Shown one piece after another: positions 53,361 through 61,805 of a stretch of DNA of 64,000 nt. The notes under the pieces were generated by a model. That model was given only the letters and a program-made list of their open reading frames with translations, was not told where the DNA came from and ran no database searches. The DNA is from Nonomuraea aurantiaca (GTDB lineage Bacteria > Actinomycetota > Actinomycetes > Streptosporangiales > Streptosporangiaceae), in NCBI RefSeq assembly GCF_020215705.1, contig NZ_JAIWNB010000002.1:1-64000 (forward strand), in the 5' to 3' direction. Each line of letters starts with the position of its first letter. The first letter of the stretch is position 1. Both the position numbers and the translations under genes were made by a program.

Positions 53361-53389
53361 GCTGACGCCCCCTCCGGCGTTCGCGATGG

Positions 53390-54628
53390 CTACCTGGGTT
53401 GCGCTTTGAAGGGCTCAGTCGATGACCGGGCCGCCCGCCCGCCGACCAGCAGCAGCGCGCCGACGGCGGCGACCATCCCGATGGCGATGACCGGTACCAG
53501 GGCCTGGAAGCCCGGCCCGGCGACCACCAGGCCGAACATCGGCGGGCCGAGCAACGATCCGAGGCTGCCCGCCTGAGCGACGACGCCGTTGCCGACATCG
53601 GCGTGGTCGAGACGCTCCAGCACCATCGGGAGCGCGGCGAAGACGAGGGCGCCCAGGAAGCCGTTCTCCATCGAGATGATCGCCGCGCCGACCTGCGCCG
53701 CCGTCAGCGAAGCCGCGCCACCGTACATGAGCCAGGCCGCCGGGACGGTGAGGAGGCCGACCAGCGCGAGCACGCGGACCGGCGTGCCACGGCGGAGCAG
53801 CACTCCCACGGCCAATCCGCCGAGCGCGCTGAGCAGGGAGATCGCCGAGGTCACCGCGCCGGCGGCGGTGGCCGTGCGGCCGTACTCCTCGATGAGGAGC
53901 GTGGGCAGCAGGACGATCACCGGAATGGTCACCAGCGCGCCCAGGCAGAAGGCCACGGCGAGTGCCGCCGGCCACTTCAGGGCCCCGGCCTTGGGAACGG
54001 GTCCGGCCGCCACCTGCCGGTCGGCCCCGCGCGGCAGCCGTACCCAGACCACCAGGGCCATCGCCAGCGTCAGTGCGGCGATCAGTCCGATCCAGCCACG
54101 CCAGCCCAGAGCGGAGCCCAGTACGCCGCCCCCCAGGGTGCTCAGCCCGATGCCCACGGCGACGAACGTGGCCCAGATCGACAGGGCGGTGCCGCGGTCC
54201 CGCTCGCCGGCCAGACGGAGGATCAGTGCCGGGCAGGCGATGGTGACCAGGACGTATCCGGTGCCCTCGACGCCTCTGGCGGCCAGCAGCCAGCCGAAGC
54301 CGCCCGCCCATACGCTCGCCGCGCTCGCCGTCGCCATCAGGACCAGCCCGGCGATCAGCGACCGCTCCGTGCCGAAGCGCCGGACCAGGTATCCGGCGGG
54401 CAGGCCGACGACGGCGCCCACACCGACGACCGCCGAGATCACCCAGCCCAGTTCCGACAGCGACAGCCCGAGCTCACCGGCCACCGCCGGGCCGACGGAG
54501 GCGAACTTGCCGAGGCTCATCGCCGCGGCGACCCCGCCGAGGTAGACGATGGCGATCAGCACCCACGGGGAGCGCTGCGGCGATTTCTCCCTCGGCTCCG
54601 AGGTGCCCGGCGTTGGCTGGCGATCCAT
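53390..54628 (-). CDS. MFS transporter (CynX/NimT-like)
   Basis: A 412-residue major facilitator protein: SPWVLIAIVYLGGVAAAMSL, SLSELGWVISAVVGVGAVVG, LPAGYLVRRFGTERSLIAGL, RDRGTALSIWATFVAVGIGL. About twelve helices. AAGGAG lies 6 nt before ATG 54628, favouring this start over an in-frame TTG further up. Between the antiporter (29-nt gap) and a small unknown gene in the nucleoside operon. It probably exports the nucleoside or imports a precursor such as a nucleobase or nucleoside. Confidence 0.87.
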   Translation of the reverse strand: MDRQPTPGTSEPREKSPQRSPWVLIAIVYLGGVAAAMSLGKFASVGPAVAGELGLSLSELGWVISAVVGVGAVVGLPAGYLVRRFGTERSLIAGLVLMATASAASVWAGGFGWLLAARGVEGTGYVLVTIACPALILRLAGERDRGTALSIWATFVAVGIGLSTLGGGVLGSALGWRGWIGLIAALTLAMALVVWVRLPRGADRQVAAGPVPKAGALKWPAALAVAFCLGALVTIPVIVLLPTLLIEEYGRTATAAGAVTSAISLLSALGGLAVGVLLRRGTPVRVLALVGLLTVPAAWLMYGGAASLTAAQVGAAIISMENGFLGALVFAALPMVLERLDHADVGNGVVAQAGSLGSLLGPPMFGLVVAGPGFQALVPVIAIGMVAAVGALLLVGGRAARSSTEPFKAQPR

Positions 54629-54642
54629 AGATCTCCTTCGAT

Positions 54643-55068
54643 TCAATCTGGTTCATCCGCCGCCGCGGTCAAGCGCGCCTGGACGGCCACCAGCCCGGCT
54701 CCGGCGAAGGAGAAGCGTACGACGGCGGACCGGCGATGCCGGGACACGCGGTGACCGTCCTGGACATGGATCCACAACCAGGCCGCGTCCAGGTCCAAGG
54801 CGATGGGGCCGCTGCCGGCGGCCGGGCGGGGAGGGACGGCGTACCGGCTCAGCGGAGCCAGCAGTTCGGCGGGCAGTCCGATGAGGTCGACGTCGAGCAC
54901 CCGGGAACGGCGGTCCACGTCAACGGCGAGCAGGACGCGGCCGGCGACCGCCACGACGGAATCGGTGGGGACGGGGGCGGCCAGACGTAGTTCGAGCAGA
55001 CCGGAGGACGCGCGCCAGCCGGCTCCGTCCGCGGAGACGAGCCGGTCGCTCGTGGTACGGATCAGCAT
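54643..55068 (-). CDS. hypothetical protein of the nucleoside cluster
   Basis: A 141-residue protein (MLIRTTSDRLVSADGAGWRA, LLELRLAAPVPTDSVVAVAG, LDVDLIGLPAELLAPLSRYA, LDLDAAWLWIHVQDGHRVSR). It looks mostly beta-stranded, has no membrane segment or signal peptide, and I recognise no family. Its start overlaps the HisG-like stop by 7 nt and it is followed 14 nt later by the MFS gene, so it is firmly inside the operon. It could be an accessory or immunity protein of the pathway. Confidence 0.7.
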   Translation of the reverse strand: MLIRTTSDRLVSADGAGWRASSGLLELRLAAPVPTDSVVAVAGRVLLAVDVDRRSRVLDVDLIGLPAELLAPLSRYAVPPRPAAGSGPIALDLDAAWLWIHVQDGHRVSRHRRSAVVRFSFAGAGLVAVQARLTAAADEPD

Positions 55069-55952
55069 CGCGACACGTTCGAGGCGAGCAGGCCGATTCC
55101 CGATTCGGTGACGTCGACGGCTCCGGCCGACAGCAGGACGTCGATCGTCTCAGGGACGTCTCCGCGCAGCAGCACTCCCTGGAGCACGACCAGGTTCTCG
55201 TCCGCCAGGTCCGATCCGGCGCGCCACGATCGGCCGGGCATCGCGGTGACGACCTGGGGCAGGCGTTCGGCTTGCGTCCGGACCGTCAGCAGCACGTGGG
55301 ACGGGCCGACCCAGGCGCCCCGCAGCAGCAGCGCGATGTTCTGGATCATGCCGCGTTTGCCCTTCTCGGCGTACGCGGCCGGGTTGGCGATCAGCTGCGC
55401 GCCGCAGGTCCGGATGGTCTCGATGATCCGCAGGTTGTTCTGGCGGAGCGAATGGCCCGTCTCCACGACGTCCATCATCACATCGGCCAGCTCCGGGATC
55501 TTGGCTTCCGTCGCGCCGTAGGACACGACCACCTCGGCCCGCCGCCCGGCGGCCTGGAAGAAGCGGCGGCCGATGTTCGGGTATTCGGTGGCCACGCGGA
55601 CGCCGTCGTGCAGATCGCTCACGCTGGTGGCGGGGTGGTCGGCCGGGGCCGCGAGCACCAGCCGCCATGGCTGCTCGGTGTTCCTGGAGTAGTCGAAGGA
55701 CTCCGCCACCTCGACCTTGGCCCCGGTCTCCTCCACCCAGTCGGCCCCGGTCAGCCCGAGGTCGAACGTCCCGCTCTCGACCGCCAAGGGGATCTCGCGC
55801 GGCTTGTAGAACGCGACGTGCGCCACTCCGGTGTAGTCGATCACCCCACGGTAGGACCGTTCGGAGGGCCGCCGGATGGGCAGCCCCGCGGCCGCGAAGA
55901 GTTGCAGGGCCCGCCGCTCCAGCGACCCCTTCGGCAGGACGAGGGAGAGCAT
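55062..55952 (-). CDS. penA: HisG-like ATP phosphoribosyltransferase (PenA-type, nucleoside antibiotic biosynthesis)
   Basis: A 296-residue protein of the long HisG class. It reads MLSLVLPKGSLERRALQLFA, VAHVAFYKPREIPLAVESGT, FDLGLTGADWVEETGAKVEV, VATEYPNIGRRFFQAAGRRA, VMMDVVETGHSLRQNNLRII and a C-terminal regulatory-like domain. HisG joins ATP and PRPP. No other his gene is nearby. Instead an SDR and a PurC-like gene lie next to it, the trio reported as PenA/PenB/PenC in pentostatin biosynthesis, where it should start the 1,3-diazepine nucleoside from a histidine-pathway-like intermediate. ATG 55952 gives the canonical start. Confidence 0.85.
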   Translation of the reverse strand: MLSLVLPKGSLERRALQLFAAAGLPIRRPSERSYRGVIDYTGVAHVAFYKPREIPLAVESGTFDLGLTGADWVEETGAKVEVAESFDYSRNTEQPWRLVLAAPADHPATSVSDLHDGVRVATEYPNIGRRFFQAAGRRAEVVVSYGATEAKIPELADVMMDVVETGHSLRQNNLRIIETIRTCGAQLIANPAAYAEKGKRGMIQNIALLLRGAWVGPSHVLLTVRTQAERLPQVVTAMPGRSWRAGSDLADENLVVLQGVLLRGDVPETIDVLLSAGAVDVTESGIGLLASNVSRC

Positions 55953-55986
55953 GATTCCTCCTCGGAAACTCCACACGCGCAAGCGG

Positions 55987-56691
55987 CTACACATGCAGAA
56001 GACGGTCGATGCCGGTGATGGGCGGCTCGGCAAGGTCGGCCGGACGTACCTCTATTTCTCCCACCACGAGATCCGTCGGCCAGGAATCGACGATGGTGCC
56101 CACGCAGCGGGCGATCGACCGCGTGCTCATCTTGTGCGCCGAGTCGTCGCCGTCGAGGTTGGCGATGGCTCCTGGAGAGACGAGGCAGGCCCGGACCCCG
56201 TTGCGGCGTTCCTCCAGCAACAGCGTCTCGACCAGCGCCTTCAGCCCGGCCTTGGTGGCGCTGTAGGCGGCTCCGCCCTCGAAGTAGCGGGTGCCGGCGT
56301 GGCTGCCCATCGCGACGAAGACGCCACGGCCGGCCCGCAACGCGGGCAGGACGGCCTTGACCAGGTGGAAGCTGGCGCTGAGGTTGATCGAGACCAGCCG
56401 CTCCCAGTCCGCCTCGGTCAACTCGGCTATCGGGTCGAGAACCCGCTCGACCGCGTTGGACACGCAGACGTCGACCCGGCCAGCCTCGTCGAGCACCTGG
56501 CCGACCGCCCTCCTGATCTGCGCGGGGTCGGCCAGATCGCACGGGAGCTCCCCGAGCCAGTCCTCCCTCGCCAAGGACCGGTTCAGGGAGAACAGGCGGT
56601 AGCCGCGGTCGCGCAGTTCCTCGGCGATGGCCTTTCCGCTGCCGCGATTGGTGCCGGTGACCAGCGCGACCCGGGCGTCACTTGATGACAT
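55987..56691 (-). CDS. penB: SDR dehydrogenase, PenB-type (8-keto reduction of coformycin ring)
   Basis: A 234-residue short-chain dehydrogenase. The motifs are RVALVTGTNRGSGKAIAEEL, VDVCVSNAVERVLDPIAEL (a variant of NNAG), GVFVAMGSHAGTRY (Ser) and GAAYSATKAGLKALVETLLL (YxxxK). In pentostatin biosynthesis PenB reduces the 8-keto group of the diazepine ring to the hydroxyl that mimics the adenosine deaminase transition state. The gene overlaps the PurC-like gene by 14 nt and precedes the HisG-like gene by 34 nt, the expected trio. Assignment as PenB rests on this context. Confidence 0.82.
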   Translation of the reverse strand: MSSSDARVALVTGTNRGSGKAIAEELRDRGYRLFSLNRSLAREDWLGELPCDLADPAQIRRAVGQVLDEAGRVDVCVSNAVERVLDPIAELTEADWERLVSINLSASFHLVKAVLPALRAGRGVFVAMGSHAGTRYFEGGAAYSATKAGLKALVETLLLEERRNGVRACLVSPGAIANLDGDDSAHKMSTRSIARCVGTIVDSWPTDLVVGEIEVRPADLAEPPITGIDRLLHV

Positions 56692-57379
56692 CGAGGACGC
56701 GACTCCACTGGTTGACGATCTCGTCTCCTTCGACGCCGTCCCGGAACAGGTCCTTGTCCAGGGGGGATCCGTCCTCGTGCCGCAGTCGGATGCAGTCCTG
56801 GGAGATCTCGGAGATGACGGTCAGCTCGCCGTTGTCCGCCTGCCCGAAGATGAGGCAGAAGTCCCACACGTCCAGCGGGCGCAGCCATGATCGCAGCACC
56901 TCGTTGACGGCGAGCGCGCGTTCGCGCATCTCCTTGACCGGCAGTCCCAGGACCCTCAGGTAGTCCTCGCCGATCGGCTGGTCCTCGGGGTCGATCCGGT
57001 AGTCGAACTTCACGACTGGGCGGGGCAGCGGCGCGCCGTCCTCGAACAGGCCGGGGTACTTCCGGGTGGTCGATCCGGTGGCCCGGTTCTTCACGATCAC
57101 TTCGAAGGGGGGCGCGGGGCAGTAGTCGGCGAGGTAGGAGTCCTCGCCGACCCGTTCCCTGAACGCGCACCGCACCCCCGCGGCCTCGATCCTGGCCGCG
57201 GCCCTTTCGTAGAAGGCGAGCCGCAGCGGGCCGGTGCGCTCGACGATTTCGTCACGCTGGTAGGTGAAACTGCGCAGGCTGGGGATTATCTGCACGAGGC
57301 ACTGCCCGCCGGGCAGTAACCACAGGCGCTTACTGCGCCCGATGATATCCGGGCTGCCCCGGGTCGCTGCGTGGTCCAC
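56678..57379 (-). CDS. penC: SAICAR synthetase (PurC)-like protein, PenC-type
   Basis: A 233-residue PurC homologue. It reads IGRSKRLWLLPGGQCLVQII, PAPPFEVIVKNRATGSTTRK, VVKFDYRIDPEDQPIGEDYL and TVISEISQDCIRLRHEDGS (PurC: DEISPDS-RLW). SAICAR synthetase couples an imidazole carboxylate with aspartate at the cost of ATP; the pathway version is thought to act on the coformycin precursor. GTG 57379 follows GGAGG at 5 nt. Leu21 is a TTA codon (57317-57319), so the whole leftward operon should depend on bldA. First gene of that operon. Confidence 0.85.
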   Translation of the reverse strand: MDHAATRGSPDIIGRSKRLWLLPGGQCLVQIIPSLRSFTYQRDEIVERTGPLRLAFYERAAARIEAAGVRCAFRERVGEDSYLADYCPAPPFEVIVKNRATGSTTRKYPGLFEDGAPLPRPVVKFDYRIDPEDQPIGEDYLRVLGLPVKEMRERALAVNEVLRSWLRPLDVWDFCLIFGQADNGELTVISEISQDCIRLRHEDGSPLDKDLFRDGVEGDEIVNQWSRVLDVIK

Positions 57380-57443
57380 GTCGCCTCCACATCACCGCCG
57401 ACAATGGCCCACACAACTTGATATGCGGCGGCCGGTTTGTCAA

Positions 57444-57468
57444 CCCTGGAATAAGGAGCACTTGACGG
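57444..57468 (+). promoter_or_regulatory. promoter-like direct repeat, copy 1
   Basis: A 25-nt element (CCCTGG...GGAGCACTTGACGG) ends in a consensus -35 box TTGACG at 57462-57467. TATGTC follows about 18 nt later as a possible -10. Repeated with 2 mismatches at 57578-57602. Confidence 0.5.
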
Positions 57469-57577
57469 CGCGCTCGGGGCCTTGCTATGTCGCCGCCGAG
57501 TCCCCTGTACCGCGCGTGATCGGCTCCGTGAGATCTCTTTTCTTTTCGTCGCGGGGGGAACCCGGGTAATCGGGTGA

Positions 57578-57602
57578 CCCTGGAAAAAGGAGTACTTGAC
57601 GG
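57578..57602 (+). promoter_or_regulatory. promoter-like direct repeat, copy 2 (probable aminotransferase promoter)
   Basis: Second copy of the 25-nt element, 134 nt downstream of the first, again ending in TTGACG (57596-57601). TATTGT follows about 19 nt later, a fair -35/-10 pair, about 60 nt before the start codon at 57680. Confidence 0.6.
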
Positions 57603-57679
57603 GGTCCGGCCGGGCGAAGGTATTGTCGCTGGAATTGCATATTCGATCTTATTAAGTATGGCCAGGAAGGAGAGGATCA

Positions 57680-58942
57680 TTGTTGCAATATGAGCGGATC
57701 GCTCACTCGAAGATCACCAAAAAGTTCAGAGCCGAAGGACAGCAGCTCTTATTCTCGCGAGGCCAGAGAGGCGAGGTCTCCGACGCGAACGGCGTGTCGT
57801 ACATCGACTTCGTCATGGGTTATGGGCCAGTGATAATCGGCCACTCGGACGACCTCTTCAACGAAATTCTCGGCGGCTATCTGGCCAACGGCATCATGAT
57901 GCCGGGGTTCACCACCTTCCACCAGGAATACCTGGAACGGCTGCTGGGCGAGCGGCCCGGAGATAGGGGCGCGTTCTTCAAGACCGCCTCGGAGGCGGTC
58001 ACCGCGGCCTTCCGGCTGGCCGCGATGCGGACCGGCCGGCTCGGCATCGTCCGCAGCGGCTACGTCGGCTGGCACGACTCCCAGATCGCCAACTCCCTGA
58101 AGTGGCACGAGCCGTTGCACTCACCACTGCGCGAGAAGCTCCGGTACACCGACGGGATGCGCGGGATCGGCGAGTCCGAGCCCGTGCTCAACTGGGTGGA
58201 TCTGCGTCTGGAGTCTCTGTCCGAGCTTCTGGAGCGGCACCGGGGCCGGTTGGGCTGCTTCGTCTTCGACGCCTACCTGGCCTCGTTCACCACGCCGGAC
58301 GTGCTGCGGCAGGCCGTGACGATGTGCCGCGAGGCCGGCCTGCTCACCGTGTTCGACGAGACCAAGACCGGAGGCCGGATCTCGGCGCTGGGCTATGACC
58401 ACGACCAGGCCATCGGCTCGGATCTGATCGTGATCGGCAAGGCGCTGGCCAACGGAGCGCCGCTGAGCATCCTGGTGGGCGGCGCCGACCTGCTCGCCCA
58501 CGCGGAGCGGGCCCGGCTCAGCGGCACGTTCTCGAAGGAGATGATCGCCATCTACGCCGCACTGGCGACCAGGGACATTCTGGAGAAGCCCACCCAGGAC
58601 GCGCCGGACGGCTGGACCGAGGTCGGCCGCATCGGCACCGAGGTGGCGGCCGTGCTCTCCGCGGCCGCCGAGGAGGCGGGGGTGGCCCACCTGCTCGGCG
58701 CCCGCCCGGTGCTCGGCGGCGGGATGTTCGAGCTGGTCTACCACGACGAAGCGCTCCTCGGCGACAAGGAGCGGCGTGAGGCGCTGCTCGGCGCTCTCAC
58801 CGGCGCCGGCATCCTCCTGCTCGAAGGGCACCCGTCCTTCGTGAGCCTGGCCCATCGCGACCTCGACTGGACCGACTTCCGCGATCGGGCGCGCCGCGCC
58901 TTCGAAGTCTGGAACGCGGCGGAGGGAGCCGACCGTGGCTGA
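57680..58942 (+). CDS. PLP-dependent class III aminotransferase (glutamate-semialdehyde-mutase-like)
   Basis: A 420-residue fold-type I aminotransferase. GKALANGAPLSIL carries the PLP Lys254, VFDETKTGGRISALGYDHDQ the cofactor Asp, and RSGYVGWHDSQIANSLKWHE matches the class III pyridoxal pocket. The start is TTG 57680 after GGAAGGAGAGG. Codon 24 is TTA (57749-57751). With the overlapping Gfo/Idh/MocA gene it is suited to turn a ribose hydroxyl into an amine via a ketone, as needed for 2'-amino-2'-deoxyadenosine; that product is inferred from the ada-type setting. Confidence 0.85.
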   Translation: MLQYERIAHSKITKKFRAEGQQLLFSRGQRGEVSDANGVSYIDFVMGYGPVIIGHSDDLFNEILGGYLANGIMMPGFTTFHQEYLERLLGERPGDRGAFFKTASEAVTAAFRLAAMRTGRLGIVRSGYVGWHDSQIANSLKWHEPLHSPLREKLRYTDGMRGIGESEPVLNWVDLRLESLSELLERHRGRLGCFVFDAYLASFTTPDVLRQAVTMCREAGLLTVFDETKTGGRISALGYDHDQAIGSDLIVIGKALANGAPLSILVGGADLLAHAERARLSGTFSKEMIAIYAALATRDILEKPTQDAPDGWTEVGRIGTEVAAVLSAAAEEAGVAHLLGARPVLGGGMFELVYHDEALLGDKERREALLGALTGAGILLLEGHPSFVSLAHRDLDWTDFRDRARRAFEVWNAAEGADRG

Positions 58943-59984
58943 TCTTCTGCGCCTCGCGCTCGTCGGCTGCGGCCGCCAGATGCAGCAGAACCTCTTCCCG
59001 TTCCTGCAGCGGATCCGCGGCTACCAGGTCGTGGCCTGCGTCGACCCTGACCTGTCGCTGGCCGCCGAGATCCAGGCCCTGGCCCCCGGCGCGGTCTGCG
59101 CCGATTCCGTCGAAGCGCTCGACCTCGAGACCGTGGACGCGGCGGTGCTCGCCGTGCCCCCGGAGCCTTCCTACCGGCTCACCCGCCAGCTGGCCGAACG
59201 CGGCATCGACTGCTTCGTCGAGAAGCCGGCCGGGCCCTCCACCGTCGCGCTCCAGGATCTGGAGCGCGTGGTGTGCCGCAGCGGCCGGCACGTTCAGGTG
59301 GGCTTCAACTTCCGCTACGCCGAAACCCTCCAGCGGCTGCACGAGTTGAGCACGGACATCCGGTCCCGTCCGTGCTCGGTGACCATCGACTTCTACAGCC
59401 GCCACCCGTCCGCTCCGCAGTGGGGGGTGGACACGACCCTGGAGGCGTGGGTCCGGCACAACGGGGTGCACGCCCTCGACCTGGCCCGCTGGTTCGTGCC
59501 CTCTCCTGTCGTCCAGGTGGACGCGCACGCCATCCCCGGCGCGCCCGACCGCTTCCAGGTGAACCTCTTCCTGCGCCACGACGACGGCTCACTCTCGACG
59601 CTGCGCATGGGCAACCATGTCAAGCGCTTCCTGATGGGCGTCACGGTGCAGGGCATGGACGGCAGCCGTTACAGCGCCCCTTCGCTTGAGCGGGTGACGC
59701 TCGAACTGTCCGACGGCCTGCCGCACGGCCAGGAACTGCACAGTACGCGCAACCTGGACCACGGCTGGGCGCGCAGCGGGTTCGGACCAGAGCTCCAGGC
59801 CTTCGTCGACGCCTGCCGCGGGAGGCGGGACGGGCACCAGACGAACGGCCACGCCAAGGACGCACCGTCGATCACCGACGCCCTGGCGGCGTCCGTGCTC
59901 TGCGACCGGGCGATGGAGGAGCTGAACGCGGCAGGGGAGAACGGCTCCGGCCCGCTGAAGCATCCGGTCCGAGCGTGGGCGTAG
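58935..59984 (+). CDS. Gfo/Idh/MocA-family dehydrogenase
   Basis: A 349-residue NAD(P)-dependent sugar dehydrogenase. The Rossmann start is LLRLALVGCGRQMQQNLFPF, then VDAAVLAVPPEPSYRLTRQL, CFVEKPAGPSTVALQDLERV (the EKP motif with the catalytic Lys) and VGFNFRYAETLQRLHELST. GTG 58935 overlaps the aminotransferase stop by 8 nt, so the two are co-translated. Probably oxidises a nucleoside or nucleotide hydroxyl to the ketone that the aminotransferase converts to an amine. Confidence 0.87.
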   Translation: MADLLRLALVGCGRQMQQNLFPFLQRIRGYQVVACVDPDLSLAAEIQALAPGAVCADSVEALDLETVDAAVLAVPPEPSYRLTRQLAERGIDCFVEKPAGPSTVALQDLERVVCRSGRHVQVGFNFRYAETLQRLHELSTDIRSRPCSVTIDFYSRHPSAPQWGVDTTLEAWVRHNGVHALDLARWFVPSPVVQVDAHAIPGAPDRFQVNLFLRHDDGSLSTLRMGNHVKRFLMGVTVQGMDGSRYSAPSLERVTLELSDGLPHGQELHSTRNLDHGWARSGFGPELQAFVDACRGRRDGHQTNGHAKDAPSITDALAASVLCDRAMEELNAAGENGSGPLKHPVRAWA

Positions 59985-60012
59985 GCGGAAGTCGCGATGA
60001 GCGGAGTGACAC

Positions 60013-61761
60013 ATGGCTGAGGAGACGCGGCCGGCCGGCGGCGCCCCGCCGGTCGCGTCCCGGAGCATAGGGGGGTGGATCGCCGGTCATCTCCGGCGGC
60101 ACCGGATGCTCCTGCTGCTGTTCGCCGTCACGGCGGTGGCGGCCAACCTCTGTTCGACGCTCATCCCCGTCCAGATCGGCGCGGCGTTCGCCGACGCCAC
60201 CGGCGCACGCCACGACCTCGCCGCGGTCGCGGCGGCGGCGATCACGGCCGGCCTGCTGGCGGCCGGCCGGTTCGCCGCCGACCTGATGTCCAACGGCTCG
60301 ATGGAGATCATCGCCCAGCGGGTCAAACGGGATGTACGGGACGAGCTGTACCGCAGCCTGCTGGCCAAACGCATGTCCTTCCACGACCAGCAGCGCATCG
60401 GCGACATCCTGGCGCGGGCCATCAACGACGCCAGGCTCGTCGACTACATGCTCAGCCCCGGCGTCGCCACCGCCGCCAACGGCGTCCTGGCGCTGCTGGT
60501 CCCGATCCTGTTCATCGCCTCGTTGAACGCCCAGCTGCTCCTGGCGCCCGGCGTGCTGGTCCTGGTGTTCGCGTACGCGCTGTACTACCACCTGCGGCGG
60601 CTGAACCCGCTGGTCATCCGCACCCGCGAGACCTTCGCCGACCTCAACGAACGGTTCTCCACCACCCTGGCCGGCATCGCCACCGTCAAAGCGGCCACGC
60701 AGGAGGACCTCGAACGGCACGCGTTCAGGGACGCCGCCGCCGCCTACCGGGACGCCTTCGTCAGGCGAGGCAGAGCACAGGCCGTCTACCTGCCGGCGCT
60801 GAGCTTCGCGCTCGCGATGGCGATTGGCGCCCTCCACTCCCTCTACCTGTACTCCCAGGGCGAGCTGGGCCTCGCCCAGGTGGTGACCTATCTCGGCTGG
60901 CTGGTGCTGTTCGCGCAGCCGGTCACCATGTCCGAGCAGGCCGTGCCGGTCATCCAGGAGGGCTTCGTCGCCGCCGGCCGGATGCGGCAGATCATCGAGG
61001 GCGAACCCGCCGAGCGTGAGGACGCCCGGGGCACGGCGGCGGAGATCCACGGCGCGATCACCTTCGACCACGTGTCCTTCCGTCACGAAGGCAAGGAGAT
61101 CCTGCGTGACATCTCCTTCCACCTGCCCGCCGGCCGCACCCTCGCCGTCGTCGGACCCACCGGCAGCGGCAAGAGCATGCTCATCAAGCTGGTCAACCGG
61201 ATGTACGACGCCACCGAGGGACGGGTGCTGATCGACGGCCGGGACGTGCGCGAGTGGGAACCGGGTGCGCTGCGCCGCCAGATCGGCCACGTGGACCAGG
61301 AGATCTTCCTGTTCGCCAAGAGCGTGCTGGACAACATCGCCTTCGGCTCGCCGGACGAGGCCGAGTACGAGAACGTGCTGCGCGTCGCCAAGCAGGCGTG
61401 CGCGGACGAGTTCGTCCAGGTGATGGAGAACGGCTACGCCACGATCCTCAACGAGGGCGGCACGACGCTGTCCGGCGGGCAACGCCAGCGGCTGGCCATC
61501 GCCAGGGCGCTGCTGACCGAGCCGCGCGTCCTCACCCTGGACGACGCGACCAGCGCGGTCGACGCCCGGACCGAGACGGCCATCACCGAGGCGATCGAGC
61601 GCGCGGCGGCCGGCCGTACCACCGTGCTGGTCTCTCATCGCCCCGGCCAGATCCGGCGCGCCGACGTCATCCTGCTGCTGGACGGCGGGCGGGTCGTCGA
61701 CCAGGGACCGCACGACGAACTGATCGCGCGCTGTGCGCTGTACCGGGAGATCTACACGTGA
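60013..61761 (+). CDS. ABC exporter half-transporter with degenerate catalytic site
   Basis: A 582-residue fused membrane/ATPase protein. Six helices lie in about residues 30-300. The ATPase has Walker A VVGPTGSGKSM, signature TTLSGGQRQRLAIARAL and Walker B VLTLDDATSAVD. The residue after the Walker B Asp is Asp, not the catalytic Glu, while the signature is perfect. The next gene is the opposite: normal DE but a damaged signature. This is the pattern of heterodimeric exporters with one inactive ATP site. Follows the dehydrogenase by 28 nt; probably exports or gives self-resistance to the nucleoside product. Confidence 0.92.
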   Translation: MAEETRPAGGAPPVASRSIGGWIAGHLRRHRMLLLLFAVTAVAANLCSTLIPVQIGAAFADATGARHDLAAVAAAAITAGLLAAGRFAADLMSNGSMEIIAQRVKRDVRDELYRSLLAKRMSFHDQQRIGDILARAINDARLVDYMLSPGVATAANGVLALLVPILFIASLNAQLLLAPGVLVLVFAYALYYHLRRLNPLVIRTRETFADLNERFSTTLAGIATVKAATQEDLERHAFRDAAAAYRDAFVRRGRAQAVYLPALSFALAMAIGALHSLYLYSQGELGLAQVVTYLGWLVLFAQPVTMSEQAVPVIQEGFVAAGRMRQIIEGEPAEREDARGTAAEIHGAITFDHVSFRHEGKEILRDISFHLPAGRTLAVVGPTGSGKSMLIKLVNRMYDATEGRVLIDGRDVREWEPGALRRQIGHVDQEIFLFAKSVLDNIAFGSPDEAEYENVLRVAKQACADEFVQVMENGYATILNEGGTTLSGGQRQRLAIARALLTEPRVLTLDDATSAVDARTETAITEAIERAAAGRTTVLVSHRPGQIRRADVILLLDGGRVVDQGPHDELIARCALYREIYT

Positions 61762-61805
61762 GCCACCTTTTCGACCGGGAGATCTACACGTGAGCGACCT
61801 TTTCG
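61742..61805 (+). repeat. 32-bp tandem duplication across the ABC gene junction
   Basis: ACCGGGAGATCTACACGTGA and the following 12 nt (61742-61773) are repeated immediately (61774-61805) with one mismatch. Each copy carries the stop/start overlap ACGTGAGC. The first creates an 11-codon mini-frame (MSHLFDREIYT, GTG 61758) whose stop overlaps the real start of the second ABC gene. Confidence 0.85.

Noticed and set aside
55062..57379. HisG and PurC homologues read as primary histidine and purine biosynthesis genes
   Set aside because: Neither has any pathway partner nearby, and together with the SDR they form the trio known from pentostatin biosynthesis.
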